Assembly: GCF_030159095.1 (NCBI RefSeq)
Contig: NZ_BRXS01000001.1
Span: 124,001-188,000, forward strand
Reading direction: 5' to 3'
From: Roseisolibacter agri
GTDB lineage: Bacteria > Gemmatimonadota > Gemmatimonadetes > Gemmatimonadales > Gemmatimonadaceae
DNA length: 64,000 nt
The translations under genes and the position numbers were made by a program. A model generated the notes under the pieces. That model had not been told where the DNA came from and ran no database searches. It was given only the letters and a program-made list of their open reading frames with translations. Of the stretch, positions 31,622 to 41,005 are shown one piece after another (position 1 is the first letter of the stretch; each line of letters opens with the position of its first letter).

Positions 31622-34603
31622 ATGAGTGTCTCCCGCTGGCGGACGGCCGCCCTGCTCGCCGCCCCGCTGCTCGTCACCGCACCCATCGGCGCCCGACTCG
31701 CCGCGCAGCAGCCCACGGGGCAGGCGGCCACCCAGGTCGCCGTGCGCGGCCGCGTGCTCGTGGCCGAGACGGGCGAGCCCGTCGTCGGCGCGAACGTCGT
31801 CGCGCGCGGCACGAACCCCGTGATCGGCACGCAGACCAACGAGCGCGGCGAGTTCAGCCTGCGGCTCCCGAGCGCGCAGTACACGCTGGTGGTCTCGCGC
31901 ATCGGCTTCGCGCAGGACACCATCGCGCTCGCCGGCCGCACCGACGTCGAGCTCCGGCTGCGCCGCAACGCGCTCTCGCTCTCGGAGGTCGTCGTCGTCG
32001 GCTACGGCACGCAGCGCCGCAGCGACATCACGGGCTCGGTCACGAGCATCACGCCCGAGCGGCTGGAGAACAAGCCGAACGCCAGCGTCGAGCAGGCGCT
32101 CCAGGGCGCGCTGCCGGGCGTGCAGGTGACGACCAGCAGCGCCGGCGCGGAGGGGAACGTCAACGTCCAGATCCGCGGCCGCAACTCGATCTCGGCCAGC
32201 ACGAACCCGCTCGTGGTGGTGGACGGCATCCCGTACAACGGGTCGCTGACCGACATCAACCCGAGCGACATCGGCTCGATCGAGGTGCTGAAGGACGCGT
32301 CGGCGACGGCCATCTACGGCGCGCGCGGCTCCAACGGCGTCATCCTCATCACGTCCAAGCGCGGCACCAGCGGCAAGCCGCAGGTCGCGTACAGCGGCTA
32401 CACCGGCCGCAGCGAGTACGCGAACATCCCGCGGCTGATGACGGCGCAGGAGTTCGCGGACTTCAAGTGCGTGCGCATCAACAACGGCCAGAACTGCAAC
32501 ACCGCGCTCACCACCACCGAGCAGCGCAACCTGGCGGCCGGCGTGAACACGCCGTGGGTGGACCTCGCCACGCACAGCGGCAGCCAGCAGCAGCACGACT
32601 TCAACGTGCGCGGCGGCAGCGACGACACGAAGTACTACCTGGGCGGCTCGCTGCTGAAGATCGACGGCGTGGCGCGCAACGACCTGCTGGACCGCGCCAC
32701 GGTGCGCGCGAACCTCGACCAGCGCCTCTCCAAGTGGCTGTCGGTGGGGACCAACACGCAGGTGTCGCAGATCGACCGCAGCGGGCGCGGCGCGAGCTTC
32801 GAGAACGCGTTCTTCGCCAACCCGCTCATCAGCCCCTACGAGGCGGACGGCACCACGCTCGCCGTCGTACCGTGGCCCGAGGATCCGGTCACGAACAACG
32901 CGCTGGAGCCGCTGCTCGCCGTCGACGACGACCTCACGCGCCGGCTCTTCACCAGCAACTTCCTGCAGCTGACGGTGCCGCGCGTCCAGGGGCTGAGCTT
33001 CCGCGTCAACGCGGGCCTCGACCTGGCGAGCAGCAAGACCGGCACGTACTGGGGCCGCAACACGCAGACGGGCCGCGCGGTGCAGGGGCTGGCGACGGTC
33101 TCCAACACGCTGCGCAACGACTGGACGCTGGAGAACATCCTGCGCTACCAGCGCGGCTTCGGCGCGCACAACCTCGACTTCACGGGGCTCTACAGCCGCC
33201 AGGGCAGTGACCTCGACGTCAACGGCGTGCGCGGGCAGGGCTTCCCGAACGACGTCCTCGGCTACCGCTCGACGGTGCCGCTCCTCTCGGTGCCGACGGT
33301 GTCGGTGACCGACTACGACCTCGTGTCGCAGATGGGGCGCGCCAACTACGGCTACGACGACCGCTACCTGCTGACCTTCACGGTCCGCCGCGACGGCTAC
33401 TCGGGCTTCGGCAGCAACAACAAGTACGGCGTCTTCACCTCCACGGCGCTCGGCTGGAACGCCGCCAACGAGGCGTTCTTCCCGTGGAAGGAGACGGTGA
33501 ACACGCTGAAGGTGCGCCTGTCGTACGGCCAGAACGGCAACCAGGCCATCCGCCCGTACCGCACGCTGTCGCAGCTGGACGACCGCTCGTACCTGAACGG
33601 CGACGTCGCCGCGCCCGGCTACATCCCGACCACGCTCGGCAACCCGGACCTGAAGTGGGAGACGACGACGTCGCGCAACGTCGGCGTGGATCTCGGCCTG
33701 TGGAACGACCGCGTGCGCGCGACCATCGACGCCTACTCGGCCAGCACGCGCGACCTGCTGCTCGCCCGCGCGATCTCGTCGGTGCACGGCATCACGACGA
33801 TCACGCAGAACATCGGGCGCACGGCCAACAAGGGCATCGAGCTGCAGCTGGGGACGACCAACATCGACCGCGGCGGCTTCCAGTGGCAGACGGAGCTCAA
33901 CATCTCCGCCAACCGCAACAGGATCGTCGACCTCTACGGCGACAAGCAGGACGACATCGTCAATGGCTGGTTCATCGGCCGGCCGATCGACGTCAACTAC
34001 GGCTACCAGTTCGCCGGCATCTGGCAGACGGGCGACGACATCGCCAACTCGGCCCAGCCGACGGCCAAGCCGGGCGACGTGAAGATCGCGGACCTGAACG
34101 GCGACAAGAAGATCGACCCGCTCGACCGCACCTTCATCGGCAGCCTGCAGCCGGACTACATCGCGGGCCTCGCCAACACGTTCCGCTACAAGCGCCTGTC
34201 GCTGAACGCCTACCTCAACACGGTGCAGGGCGTCACGCGCTCGAACATCCTGCTCGGCACCAACCAGGTGTTCTCGGACGTGCGCCGCAACACGGTGTAC
34301 CGCCAGTACTGGACGGCCGCGAACCCGATCAACACGTACCCGGCCAACAGCAACACGAGCAACCCGCTCAGCGTGCCGTTCTACGAGGACGCGAGCTTCG
34401 TCCGCCTGCGCGACCTCTCGCTGCAGTACGACGTGCCGACGACGCTCGCCGGCCGCATCGGCGCGCGCACGCTCCGCGTCTACGTGAACGGCCGCAACCT
34501 GTGGACGAGCACCAAGTGGACGGGGCTCGACCCCGAGCTGTCGAACCAGCGCTCCATCCCGCTCGAGCGCATCGTCACCGGGGGGCTCAATGTCGGCTTC
34601 TGA
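31622..34603 (+). CDS. SusC/RagA family TonB-linked outer-membrane protein
   Basis: 993-residue TonB-dependent transporter. After the signal peptide, residues about 40-115 form the carboxypeptidase-regulatory-like domain ('VRGRVLVAETGEPVVGANVV'). The TonB-box-like 'LSEVVVVGYGTQRRSDITGS' follows, then the plug domain with 'NPLVVVDGIPYNG', 'IEVLKDASATAIYGARGSNG' and 'VILITSKRG', and the 22-strand barrel to the C-terminal 'GGLNVGF'. It imports oligosaccharides as a complex with the SusD protein encoded next. ATG at 31622. This is the structural core of the polysaccharide utilisation locus. Confidence 0.96.
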   Translation: MSVSRWRTAALLAAPLLVTAPIGARLAAQQPTGQAATQVAVRGRVLVAETGEPVVGANVVARGTNPVIGTQTNERGEFSLRLPSAQYTLVVSRIGFAQDTIALAGRTDVELRLRRNALSLSEVVVVGYGTQRRSDITGSVTSITPERLENKPNASVEQALQGALPGVQVTTSSAGAEGNVNVQIRGRNSISASTNPLVVVDGIPYNGSLTDINPSDIGSIEVLKDASATAIYGARGSNGVILITSKRGTSGKPQVAYSGYTGRSEYANIPRLMTAQEFADFKCVRINNGQNCNTALTTTEQRNLAAGVNTPWVDLATHSGSQQQHDFNVRGGSDDTKYYLGGSLLKIDGVARNDLLDRATVRANLDQRLSKWLSVGTNTQVSQIDRSGRGASFENAFFANPLISPYEADGTTLAVVPWPEDPVTNNALEPLLAVDDDLTRRLFTSNFLQLTVPRVQGLSFRVNAGLDLASSKTGTYWGRNTQTGRAVQGLATVSNTLRNDWTLENILRYQRGFGAHNLDFTGLYSRQGSDLDVNGVRGQGFPNDVLGYRSTVPLLSVPTVSVTDYDLVSQMGRANYGYDDRYLLTFTVRRDGYSGFGSNNKYGVFTSTALGWNAANEAFFPWKETVNTLKVRLSYGQNGNQAIRPYRTLSQLDDRSYLNGDVAAPGYIPTTLGNPDLKWETTTSRNVGVDLGLWNDRVRATIDAYSASTRDLLLARAISSVHGITTITQNIGRTANKGIELQLGTTNIDRGGFQWQTELNISANRNRIVDLYGDKQDDIVNGWFIGRPIDVNYGYQFAGIWQTGDDIANSAQPTAKPGDVKIADLNGDKKIDPLDRTFIGSLQPDYIAGLANTFRYKRLSLNAYLNTVQGVTRSNILLGTNQVFSDVRRNTVYRQYWTAANPINTYPANSNTSNPLSVPFYEDASFVRLRDLSLQYDVPTTLAGRIGARTLRVYVNGRNLWTSTKWTGLDPELSNQRSIPLERIVTGGLNVGF

Positions 34604-34631
34604 TCGCGCCCCCCTCTCCCAGCGTCCCGCC

Positions 34632-36239
34632 ATGCTCCCGCGCCTCCGCGCCGTCGCCCTGGCCCTCGTCGCGCTGGCCGCCGCCGGCGCCACCGGCTGC
34701 GACGACGAGTTCCTGACCGAGAAGCCGCGCGACATCATCGTCGCCGACAACCTCTACACCGACCTCGCCGGCTTCGAGGCCGGGCTCAACGCGCTCTATT
34801 ACCAGGTGCGGCGCGAGCGCGCGGGCTCGGACGACGGGCAGACGAACAACATCTTCCAGACCGGGATGGTGATCGGCGTCGACAACGGGTACGGCATGTA
34901 CCTGTCGCCCACCGAGCGCCTGTTCACGGAGTACGGCGTCCGCAACAACTCGCAGGACGACTACATCCGCCGCACCTGGAACTGGCTGTACCAGACCATC
35001 AACGCCGCCAACACCATCATCAACCGCGCCGACGGCCCGGCGGTGACGATGACGACGGCCGAGAAGGAGCGCGTGGTGGCCGAGGCGCGCCTGATCCGCG
35101 CCTGGGCGTACCGGCACCTGAGCTACATGTGGGGCGCGGTCCCGGTGACGCTCGAGGAGTCGTCGGGCGAGGCGATCCGCACGGACTGGGAGCGCATCCC
35201 GCGCGACTCGGTGCGCCGCATCATCGTCGCCGACCTGCTGTACGCCGAGTCGAAGCTGCCCACGACGTCGAGCAACCCGGGCAAGGTGACGAAGGCGGTG
35301 GCGCAGCACTACCTGGCCGAGATGTACCTCGCGCTGGGCCAGCCCGCGCAGGCGGAGGAGAAGGCGCAGGCGGTCATCAACGACCCGCAGTACAAGCTGA
35401 TCACCGCGCGCTACGGCGTGCGGTCGACGCAGCCGGGCGTGCCGTTCATGGACCAGTTCGTGGACGGCAACGTCAACCGCTCGCAGGGCAACACCGAGGC
35501 GCTGTGGGTGCTGCAGTACGCGTTCAACACGGTGGGCGGCGGCACGAACATCATGCGCCGCAGCTGGGTGACGCGCTACGAGAGCAACCGCGGCCTCGCG
35601 GTGTCGCTGGAGAACGGCGGCCGCGGCATCGGGCGCCTCGCGATGACGCGCTACGCGCTCAACCTGTACGAGCCGGCCGACCAGCGCGGCGGCGAGTTCG
35701 CGGTGCGCCGCTACTACCTGATGAACAACGCGGCGACGCTGCCCGCCGGCCGCCGCCTCGGCGACACGGTGAAGACGGTCGTCGCCGCCGAGAAGGCCAA
35801 CGACCCGCTCTGGCCGAGCACGCGCAAGTGGGACGGCGCGAGCCCGATCGACCCGGCGTCGGCGGAGCAGTACGGCGACCAGCCCTACATCCGGCTCGCG
35901 GAGACGTACCTGCTGCTGGCGGAGGCGCAGTTCAAGCAGGGCAAGCTGGCGCCGGCGGCGGACGCCATCAACGCGCTGCGGCGCCGCGCGGGCGCGTCGG
36001 TCATCACGCCGGCGCAGGTGACGCTCGACTTCATCCTCGACGAGCGGTCGCGCGAGCTGGTGACCGAGGAGCAGCGCCGCTACACGCTGCTGCGCACCGG
36101 CACGCTGCTCGACCGGGTGAAGCGCTACAACCCGATCACCGCGCCGGTCATGATCGCGCGCGACACGCTGCTCCCGATCCCGCAGGACGTGATCGACGCG
36201 AACAGCGGGAAGCCGATGGCGCAGAACCCGGGCTTCTGA
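34632..36239 (+). CDS. SusD/RagB family surface glycan-binding lipoprotein
   Basis: 535-residue SusD-type lipoprotein: lipobox AAAGATGC, then 'EFLTEKPRDIIVADNLYTDL', the TPR-like helical core ('RLIRAWAYRHLSYMWGAVPV', 'VAQHYLAEMYLALGQPAQAE') and the conserved C-terminal 'PYIRLAETYLLLAEAQFKQG', 'ALRRRAGAS', 'FILDERSRELVTEEQRRYTL'. It caps the SusC pore and binds the oligosaccharide. I chose the ATG at 34632, which directly begins the signal peptide; an ATG at 34590 would overlap susC by 14 bases. It follows susC within 30 bases. Confidence 0.95.
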   Translation: MLPRLRAVALALVALAAAGATGCDDEFLTEKPRDIIVADNLYTDLAGFEAGLNALYYQVRRERAGSDDGQTNNIFQTGMVIGVDNGYGMYLSPTERLFTEYGVRNNSQDDYIRRTWNWLYQTINAANTIINRADGPAVTMTTAEKERVVAEARLIRAWAYRHLSYMWGAVPVTLEESSGEAIRTDWERIPRDSVRRIIVADLLYAESKLPTTSSNPGKVTKAVAQHYLAEMYLALGQPAQAEEKAQAVINDPQYKLITARYGVRSTQPGVPFMDQFVDGNVNRSQGNTEALWVLQYAFNTVGGGTNIMRRSWVTRYESNRGLAVSLENGGRGIGRLAMTRYALNLYEPADQRGGEFAVRRYYLMNNAATLPAGRRLGDTVKTVVAAEKANDPLWPSTRKWDGASPIDPASAEQYGDQPYIRLAETYLLLAEAQFKQGKLAPAADAINALRRRAGASVITPAQVTLDFILDERSRELVTEEQRRYTLLRTGTLLDRVKRYNPITAPVMIARDTLLPIPQDVIDANSGKPMAQNPGF

Positions 36240-36243
36240 GCGG

Positions 36244-38160
36244 GTGACCCTCACTCGCACCACCGCGGGCGCCGCGCTGGCGCTCGCGGCCCTGGTCCCC
36301 GCCGCGGCGCGCGCGCAGCGCGGGGGACCGCCCGCCGCGCTGACGCTCGCGCGCGGCGGCGCCACGGCGTACGTCGTCGTGTCGCCGCCCGGCGGGTCGG
36401 CGCCCGAGGCGCTCGCCGCCGCGGAGCTGGCGGCGTACCTGGGGCGCATCAGCGGCGCGACGTTCCGCGTCGCGCCGTCGGCGCCGGCGGGCGCGCACCC
36501 GATCGTCGTGCGCGTCGTCCCGACCGCGGACACGGCCGCCACCGCGCGCGACGGCTACACGATCGCGGTGCGCGGCGACTCGCTGGTGCTCACGGGCGCG
36601 AGCCCGCGCGCGGCGCTCTACGCCGCCTACGACCTGCTGGAGCGCCTCGGCTGCCGCTGGCTGGCGCCGGCGCTGGCGTTCCACCAGGGCGCGCACGAGC
36701 TGGTGCCGCGGCGCGCGACGCTCGTCTACACGGGCCCCGCGACGGTGGCCGAGCGGCCACGCTTCGCGATCCGCAAGGTCGACGTGTCGGAGGGGATGTC
36801 GCACGATTCGGCCAGCCTGCGCGCGATCGTCGCGTGGATGCCGAAGCTCCGCTTCAACACGCTCATGGCGCCGCAGGACTTCGGCGGCTCGGGGCGCGTG
36901 ACGTGGGACCGGTGGCGCGACGCGCTGACGCCGGAGCTGCGCCGACGCGACCTGCGCGTCGAGATCGGCGGCCATGGGTGGCAGAACTTCCTCAGCGCGC
37001 GGCGCGACGGCGCGCTGTTCGCGGCGCATCCCGAGTGGTTCGGGCGCGACGCGCAGTGCCGGCCGTCGCGCGAGGAGCGGCTGGCGTTCAACACGTCCGA
37101 CTCGGGCGCGGTGCGCCACGTCCTCGACGGCGTCGTGCGCTACCTGCGCGACCGCTCCGAGATCGACGTCTTCGACTTCTGGCCGCCCGACGGCGTGCGC
37201 TGGGCGGAGTGCGCGGCCGACGCGGCGCTGGGCTCGCCCGCCGACCGGCAGGCGCGGCTGGCCAACGCGCTGGTGCGGCGACTGCGCGCCGAAGGGCTGC
37301 GCACGCGCGTGCAGATCATCGCCTACGCGAACCTGAAGTCGCCGCCGACCGTCGCGCTCGACCCCGAGATTCTCGTCGACTTCTGCCCCATCGGCCAGAA
37401 CTTCGACGTCGCGATCGACGACGCGGCGGGCGCGAACAACCGCCAGTACGTCGACACGCTCGCGGCGTGGCGCGCGGTGCGCCCGCGGAACCTGGGCGTC
37501 TACGCCTACTACCGCCGCTACGCCTGGCGCTCGCTGCCGGTGCTGCTGCCGCGCTACATCGCGCACGACCTGCGCTGGCACGCGGGGCACGGCATGACGT
37601 CGGTCTCCAGCTACGTCGAGCCGGGCGACTGGTTCACCTACGAGCTCAATCACGTCGCCCTCGGCCGCCTCGCCTGGAACCCCGACGCGGACGCCGAGGC
37701 GCTGATCGACGACCACGCGCGCGCCCGCTTCGGCACGGGCGCGACCGCGGCCGCCGCGGCGCTCCGCACGCTCGAGGACGTGGTGCGCACGTACGGCTCG
37801 GTGCCCTACTCGGCCCCGAAGCCGCTGGCGCGCGTGACCGAGGCGCGCCGGCTGGTGGAGCGCCGGCTGGCCGCGGTGCGCGACGCCGCGGCCCGGGCGA
37901 ACGCCACCGATGGCGCGGCGCTGCGCCGCCTCGCCCTCATGCTCGACTTCGCGCGGCGCGACCTCGCGCTGCAGGAGCTGCGGCTGACGAACGCGCCCGC
38001 CGACGCGCGCCGCGCCCAGGTCGAGGCGCTGGTCGCGATGCTGACTGCCAACGCCGACGCGGGCACCTTCCTCATGTACGGTCGCGCCGACCGCGCGCGC
38101 TACCTCCGCCACTACGGCCTGGACGCCACCGCGCCCACGGCCGCCGCCGACACGCCGTAG
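36244..38160 (+). CDS. DUF4838 domain secreted protein
   Basis: 638-residue exported protein. The N-terminal domain (residues 30-150, 'EALAAAELAAYLGRISGATF', 'ALYAAYDLLERLGCRWLAPA') has the alpha/beta fold that precedes the catalytic barrel in alpha-glucuronidases (GH67) and hexosaminidases. The DUF4838 region follows (about 150-520), with 'VFDFWPPDGVRWAEC' and 'SVSSYVEPGDWFTYELNHVA'. DUF4838 proteins are frequent in utilisation loci and are presumed glycosidases. GTG start at 36244, four bases after the susD stop. The GH67-like N-domain agrees with a uronate-containing substrate, as an inference. Confidence 0.8.
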   Translation: MTLTRTTAGAALALAALVPAAARAQRGGPPAALTLARGGATAYVVVSPPGGSAPEALAAAELAAYLGRISGATFRVAPSAPAGAHPIVVRVVPTADTAATARDGYTIAVRGDSLVLTGASPRAALYAAYDLLERLGCRWLAPALAFHQGAHELVPRRATLVYTGPATVAERPRFAIRKVDVSEGMSHDSASLRAIVAWMPKLRFNTLMAPQDFGGSGRVTWDRWRDALTPELRRRDLRVEIGGHGWQNFLSARRDGALFAAHPEWFGRDAQCRPSREERLAFNTSDSGAVRHVLDGVVRYLRDRSEIDVFDFWPPDGVRWAECAADAALGSPADRQARLANALVRRLRAEGLRTRVQIIAYANLKSPPTVALDPEILVDFCPIGQNFDVAIDDAAGANNRQYVDTLAAWRAVRPRNLGVYAYYRRYAWRSLPVLLPRYIAHDLRWHAGHGMTSVSSYVEPGDWFTYELNHVALGRLAWNPDADAEALIDDHARARFGTGATAAAAALRTLEDVVRTYGSVPYSAPKPLARVTEARRLVERRLAAVRDAAARANATDGAALRRLALMLDFARRDLALQELRLTNAPADARRAQVEALVAMLTANADAGTFLMYGRADRARYLRHYGLDATAPTAAADTP

Positions 38161-38167
38161 AATCGCC

Positions 38168-40831
38168 GTGAACACGCCGCTCGCCGCCATCGCCCGCCGC
38201 TCGCTCGCGCTGCTCGCCCTCGCCGCGCTGCCGGCCGTCGCCCAGACGCCGGACCCGCGCGTGCGCATGACCATCAACGACGGCTGGCGCTACCGCGCCG
38301 ACGGCGTCGAGTTCGCCGAGAAGGGGTGGCTGAACGACACCGGGTGGGAGCGGGTGAACCTGCCGCACACCTGGAACGCGCAGGACGTCTTCGACGACGT
38401 CGAGAGCTACCGCCGCGGCATCGGCTGGTACCGCAAGCGCCTCACGCTCCCCGACTCGCTGAAGGGGAAGCGCGTCTTCCTCCACTTCGAGGGCGCGAAC
38501 CAGACGGCGGAGGTCTACGTCAACGGCGCGTACGCCGGCGAGCACGCGGGCGGCTACACGGCCTTCACGCTGGACGTCACGCGGCACCTGCAGTGGGGCG
38601 GCGGCAACGAGCAGCTGATCGCCGTGCAGGTGGACAACAGCCACCGGCCGGCGATCGCGCCGCTGTCGGTGGGCTTCGCGCTGTACGGGGGCATCTACCG
38701 CGACGTCTGGCTCGTCGCGACCGACTCGGCCCACGTCACGCTCGGCGACCACGGCGGCCCGGGCGTGTATGTCACGACGCCGCGCGTGTCGCGTGAGGCG
38801 GGCGAGGCGCGCGTGCGCGGCACGCTCTCGAACGACGGCGGCGCGGCGCGCACGCTGCGCGTCGTCTCGACCATCCTCGACTCGGCCGGCGCGCGGGTGG
38901 GCGAGGCGACGACCACGGTGCGCGTGCCCGCGCGCGGCCAGGCGGAGTTCGCGCAGGCGCTGCCCGCCGTGCGCGCGCCGCGCCTCTGGTCGCCCGACAC
39001 GCCGTACCTGTACTCGGTCCGCACCGACGTCCACGACGGCGATCGGGTGATCGATCGCGTCACGAGCCCGCTCGGCTTCCGCTGGTTCCGCTTCGACGCC
39101 GACAGCGGCTTCACGCTGAACGGCAGGAAGACGTTCCTCCGCGGCACGAACCGCCACCAGGACTACCAGGGGCTGGGCTCCGCGCTGAGCAACCAGCTGC
39201 ACGTGCGCGACCTCGAGATCATCAAGGCGATGGGCGCGAACTTCCTGCGCCTCGCGCACTACCCGCAGGACCCCGCGGTGCTCGACGCCGCGGACCGCCT
39301 GGGGCTGCTGATCTGGGAGGAGGTGCCGGTGGTCAACCAGATCACCGTCTCCGACGCGTTCACGGCCAACAGCCAGCGCATGCTGCGCGAGATGATCCGC
39401 CAGCACCACAACCACCCGTCCGTCGTCATCTGGGGGACGATGAACGAGGTGTTCCTGTGGAGCGAGGCCGGCGCGCGCATCGCGCGGCAGAGCGACACGA
39501 CCTACATGCGGCAGGTGCGCGACTTCGCGCGCGGCATGGAGCGCCTCGCGCGGGCCGAGGATCCCGCGCGCGCGACCGCGATGGCGATCCACGGCGCGGC
39601 GTCGTACGACACGGCGGGCGTGGCCGAGATCCCCATGGTGCTGGGGCTCAACCTCTACAACGGCTGGTACGGCGGGACGTTCGCGGAGTACGGCCCGACG
39701 CTCGACCGCCGGCACGTGCGCAGCCCGAAGCAGGCGATCCTCCTCAGCGAGTACGGCTCGGGGAGCGAGCTGCGGCTGAACAGCACCGCGCCCGAGCGCT
39801 TCGACCACTCGGGCACGTGGCACCGGATGTACCACGAGTCCTACATCCGGCAGTCGCGCGCGCGGCCGTGGCTCGCGGGCACCGCGGTGTGGAACCAGTT
39901 CGACTTCTCGCAGCCCCACATCGGCGAGACGACGCCCCACATGAACAAGAAGGGGCTGTACACGTTCGACCGGAAGCCGAAGGACGTCTACTACCTGTAC
40001 CAGGCCAACTGGACGACCGCGCCGATGGTCTATGTCGCGAGCCGCGACTGGTCGCACCGCGGCGGCGTGGGCGCGACCACCGTCACGCAGCCGATCGACG
40101 TCTACACCACGCTCGGCAGCGTGGAGCTGTTCGTGAACGGGAAGTCGCTGGGTGCGAAGACGCCGGACGACGTGCGGAAGGCGAGCTGGGACGTCGCGTT
40201 CGCGGACGGCGACAACGTCGTCGAAGCGCGCGCGACGGGCGAGGGGCAGACGGCGGTCGACCGCATGACGATCCGCATGGACCGCACGCCCGCCGACCTG
40301 CGCGACCCCAAGACGCCGTTCCGCGAGCTGGCGGTGAACGTCGGCTCGAACGCGCAGTACGCGGACGCCGACGGCCTGGTGTGGCTGGCCGACCAGCCGT
40401 ACGCCGCCGGGAGCTTCGGCTCCGTGGGTGGGCAGCGGGCGCTGATGGCGCGCGAGGTGGTCATCACCAACACCGCGCAGTCGCCGATGTACGCCACGTA
40501 CCAGTCGAACCTCCAGGGCTATCGCGTGGACGTGCCCGACGGCGACTACGAGGTGGAGCTGCGCTTCGCGGGCACCGGCGGCGTCGCGGGCACGGCGGCC
40601 GCGGGCGGCGCCGAGGCGGCGAGCGGCGGCTCGGGCGCGCGCGTGTTCTCCGTCGCGGTGAACGGCGCGACCGTGGCCGAGCGGCTGGACCTGACGACGC
40701 GCGGAAACGTCGCGCCGGCCACCACCCTGACCGTCACCACGAGCGCGACGAACGGCGGCGGGATCGTCGTCGCCTTCCGCGCGCTGCAGGGGCAGCCCGT
40801 CCTCAATGGCATCCGTGTCCGCAGGCGCTGA
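38168..40831 (+). CDS. Glycoside hydrolase family 2 (beta-galactosidase/glucuronidase type)
   Basis: 887-residue secreted GH2 enzyme. Signal peptide to about residue 25. The sugar-binding domain contains 'VNLPHTWNAQDVFDDVESYR' and 'AEVYVNGAYAGEHAGGYTAF', then an immunoglobulin-like domain and the TIM barrel with 'FLRGTNRHQDYQGLG'. Acid/base Glu427 is in WGTMNEV and nucleophile Glu528 in LLSEYGSGSE. The C-terminal 250 residues hold a DUF4982-like sandwich and a malectin-like domain ('NVGSNAQYADADGLVWLAD'). GTG start at 38168, seven bases after the DUF4838 gene. Specificity (galactose or glucuronic acid) cannot be decided from sequence by eye. Confidence 0.92.
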   Translation: MNTPLAAIARRSLALLALAALPAVAQTPDPRVRMTINDGWRYRADGVEFAEKGWLNDTGWERVNLPHTWNAQDVFDDVESYRRGIGWYRKRLTLPDSLKGKRVFLHFEGANQTAEVYVNGAYAGEHAGGYTAFTLDVTRHLQWGGGNEQLIAVQVDNSHRPAIAPLSVGFALYGGIYRDVWLVATDSAHVTLGDHGGPGVYVTTPRVSREAGEARVRGTLSNDGGAARTLRVVSTILDSAGARVGEATTTVRVPARGQAEFAQALPAVRAPRLWSPDTPYLYSVRTDVHDGDRVIDRVTSPLGFRWFRFDADSGFTLNGRKTFLRGTNRHQDYQGLGSALSNQLHVRDLEIIKAMGANFLRLAHYPQDPAVLDAADRLGLLIWEEVPVVNQITVSDAFTANSQRMLREMIRQHHNHPSVVIWGTMNEVFLWSEAGARIARQSDTTYMRQVRDFARGMERLARAEDPARATAMAIHGAASYDTAGVAEIPMVLGLNLYNGWYGGTFAEYGPTLDRRHVRSPKQAILLSEYGSGSELRLNSTAPERFDHSGTWHRMYHESYIRQSRARPWLAGTAVWNQFDFSQPHIGETTPHMNKKGLYTFDRKPKDVYYLYQANWTTAPMVYVASRDWSHRGGVGATTVTQPIDVYTTLGSVELFVNGKSLGAKTPDDVRKASWDVAFADGDNVVEARATGEGQTAVDRMTIRMDRTPADLRDPKTPFRELAVNVGSNAQYADADGLVWLADQPYAAGSFGSVGGQRALMAREVVITNTAQSPMYATYQSNLQGYRVDVPDGDYEVELRFAGTGGVAGTAAAGGAEAASGGSGARVFSVAVNGATVAERLDLTTRGNVAPATTLTVTTSATNGGGIVVAFRALQGQPVLNGIRVRRR

Positions 40832-40868
40832 CATGACCGCGTCAGTTCACACCGGGGCGTCCTCCGTC

Positions 40869-41005
40869 GTCATCCCGACCCCGAGCGCAGCGAGGGGGAG
40901 GGATCCAGGCTGCGGTACGCGTGGATTCCGTGGCGGACAGGGACGGCCCACCGATGACGCACCACACGTGACGCACACCAGATCCCTCGCTGCGCTCGGG
41001 ATGAC
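40869..41005. repeat. Inverted CATCCCGAGCGCAGCGAGGGATC-type repeat spanning a start codon
   Basis: The right arm at 40981-41005 reads, on the minus strand, GTCATCCCGAGCGCAGCGAG followed by GGATC. The left arm at 40869-40905 has the same sequence with two short internal duplications. This CATCCCGAGCG(C)AGCGAGGGATC pattern is a widespread bacterial spacer repeat. The right arm includes the ATG used as start of the next gene. Confidence 0.8.

Noticed and set aside
28231-31968. 1245-codon open frame on the minus strand
   Set aside because: Antisense shadow of the regulator and the clan GH-A-like enzyme; composition only.
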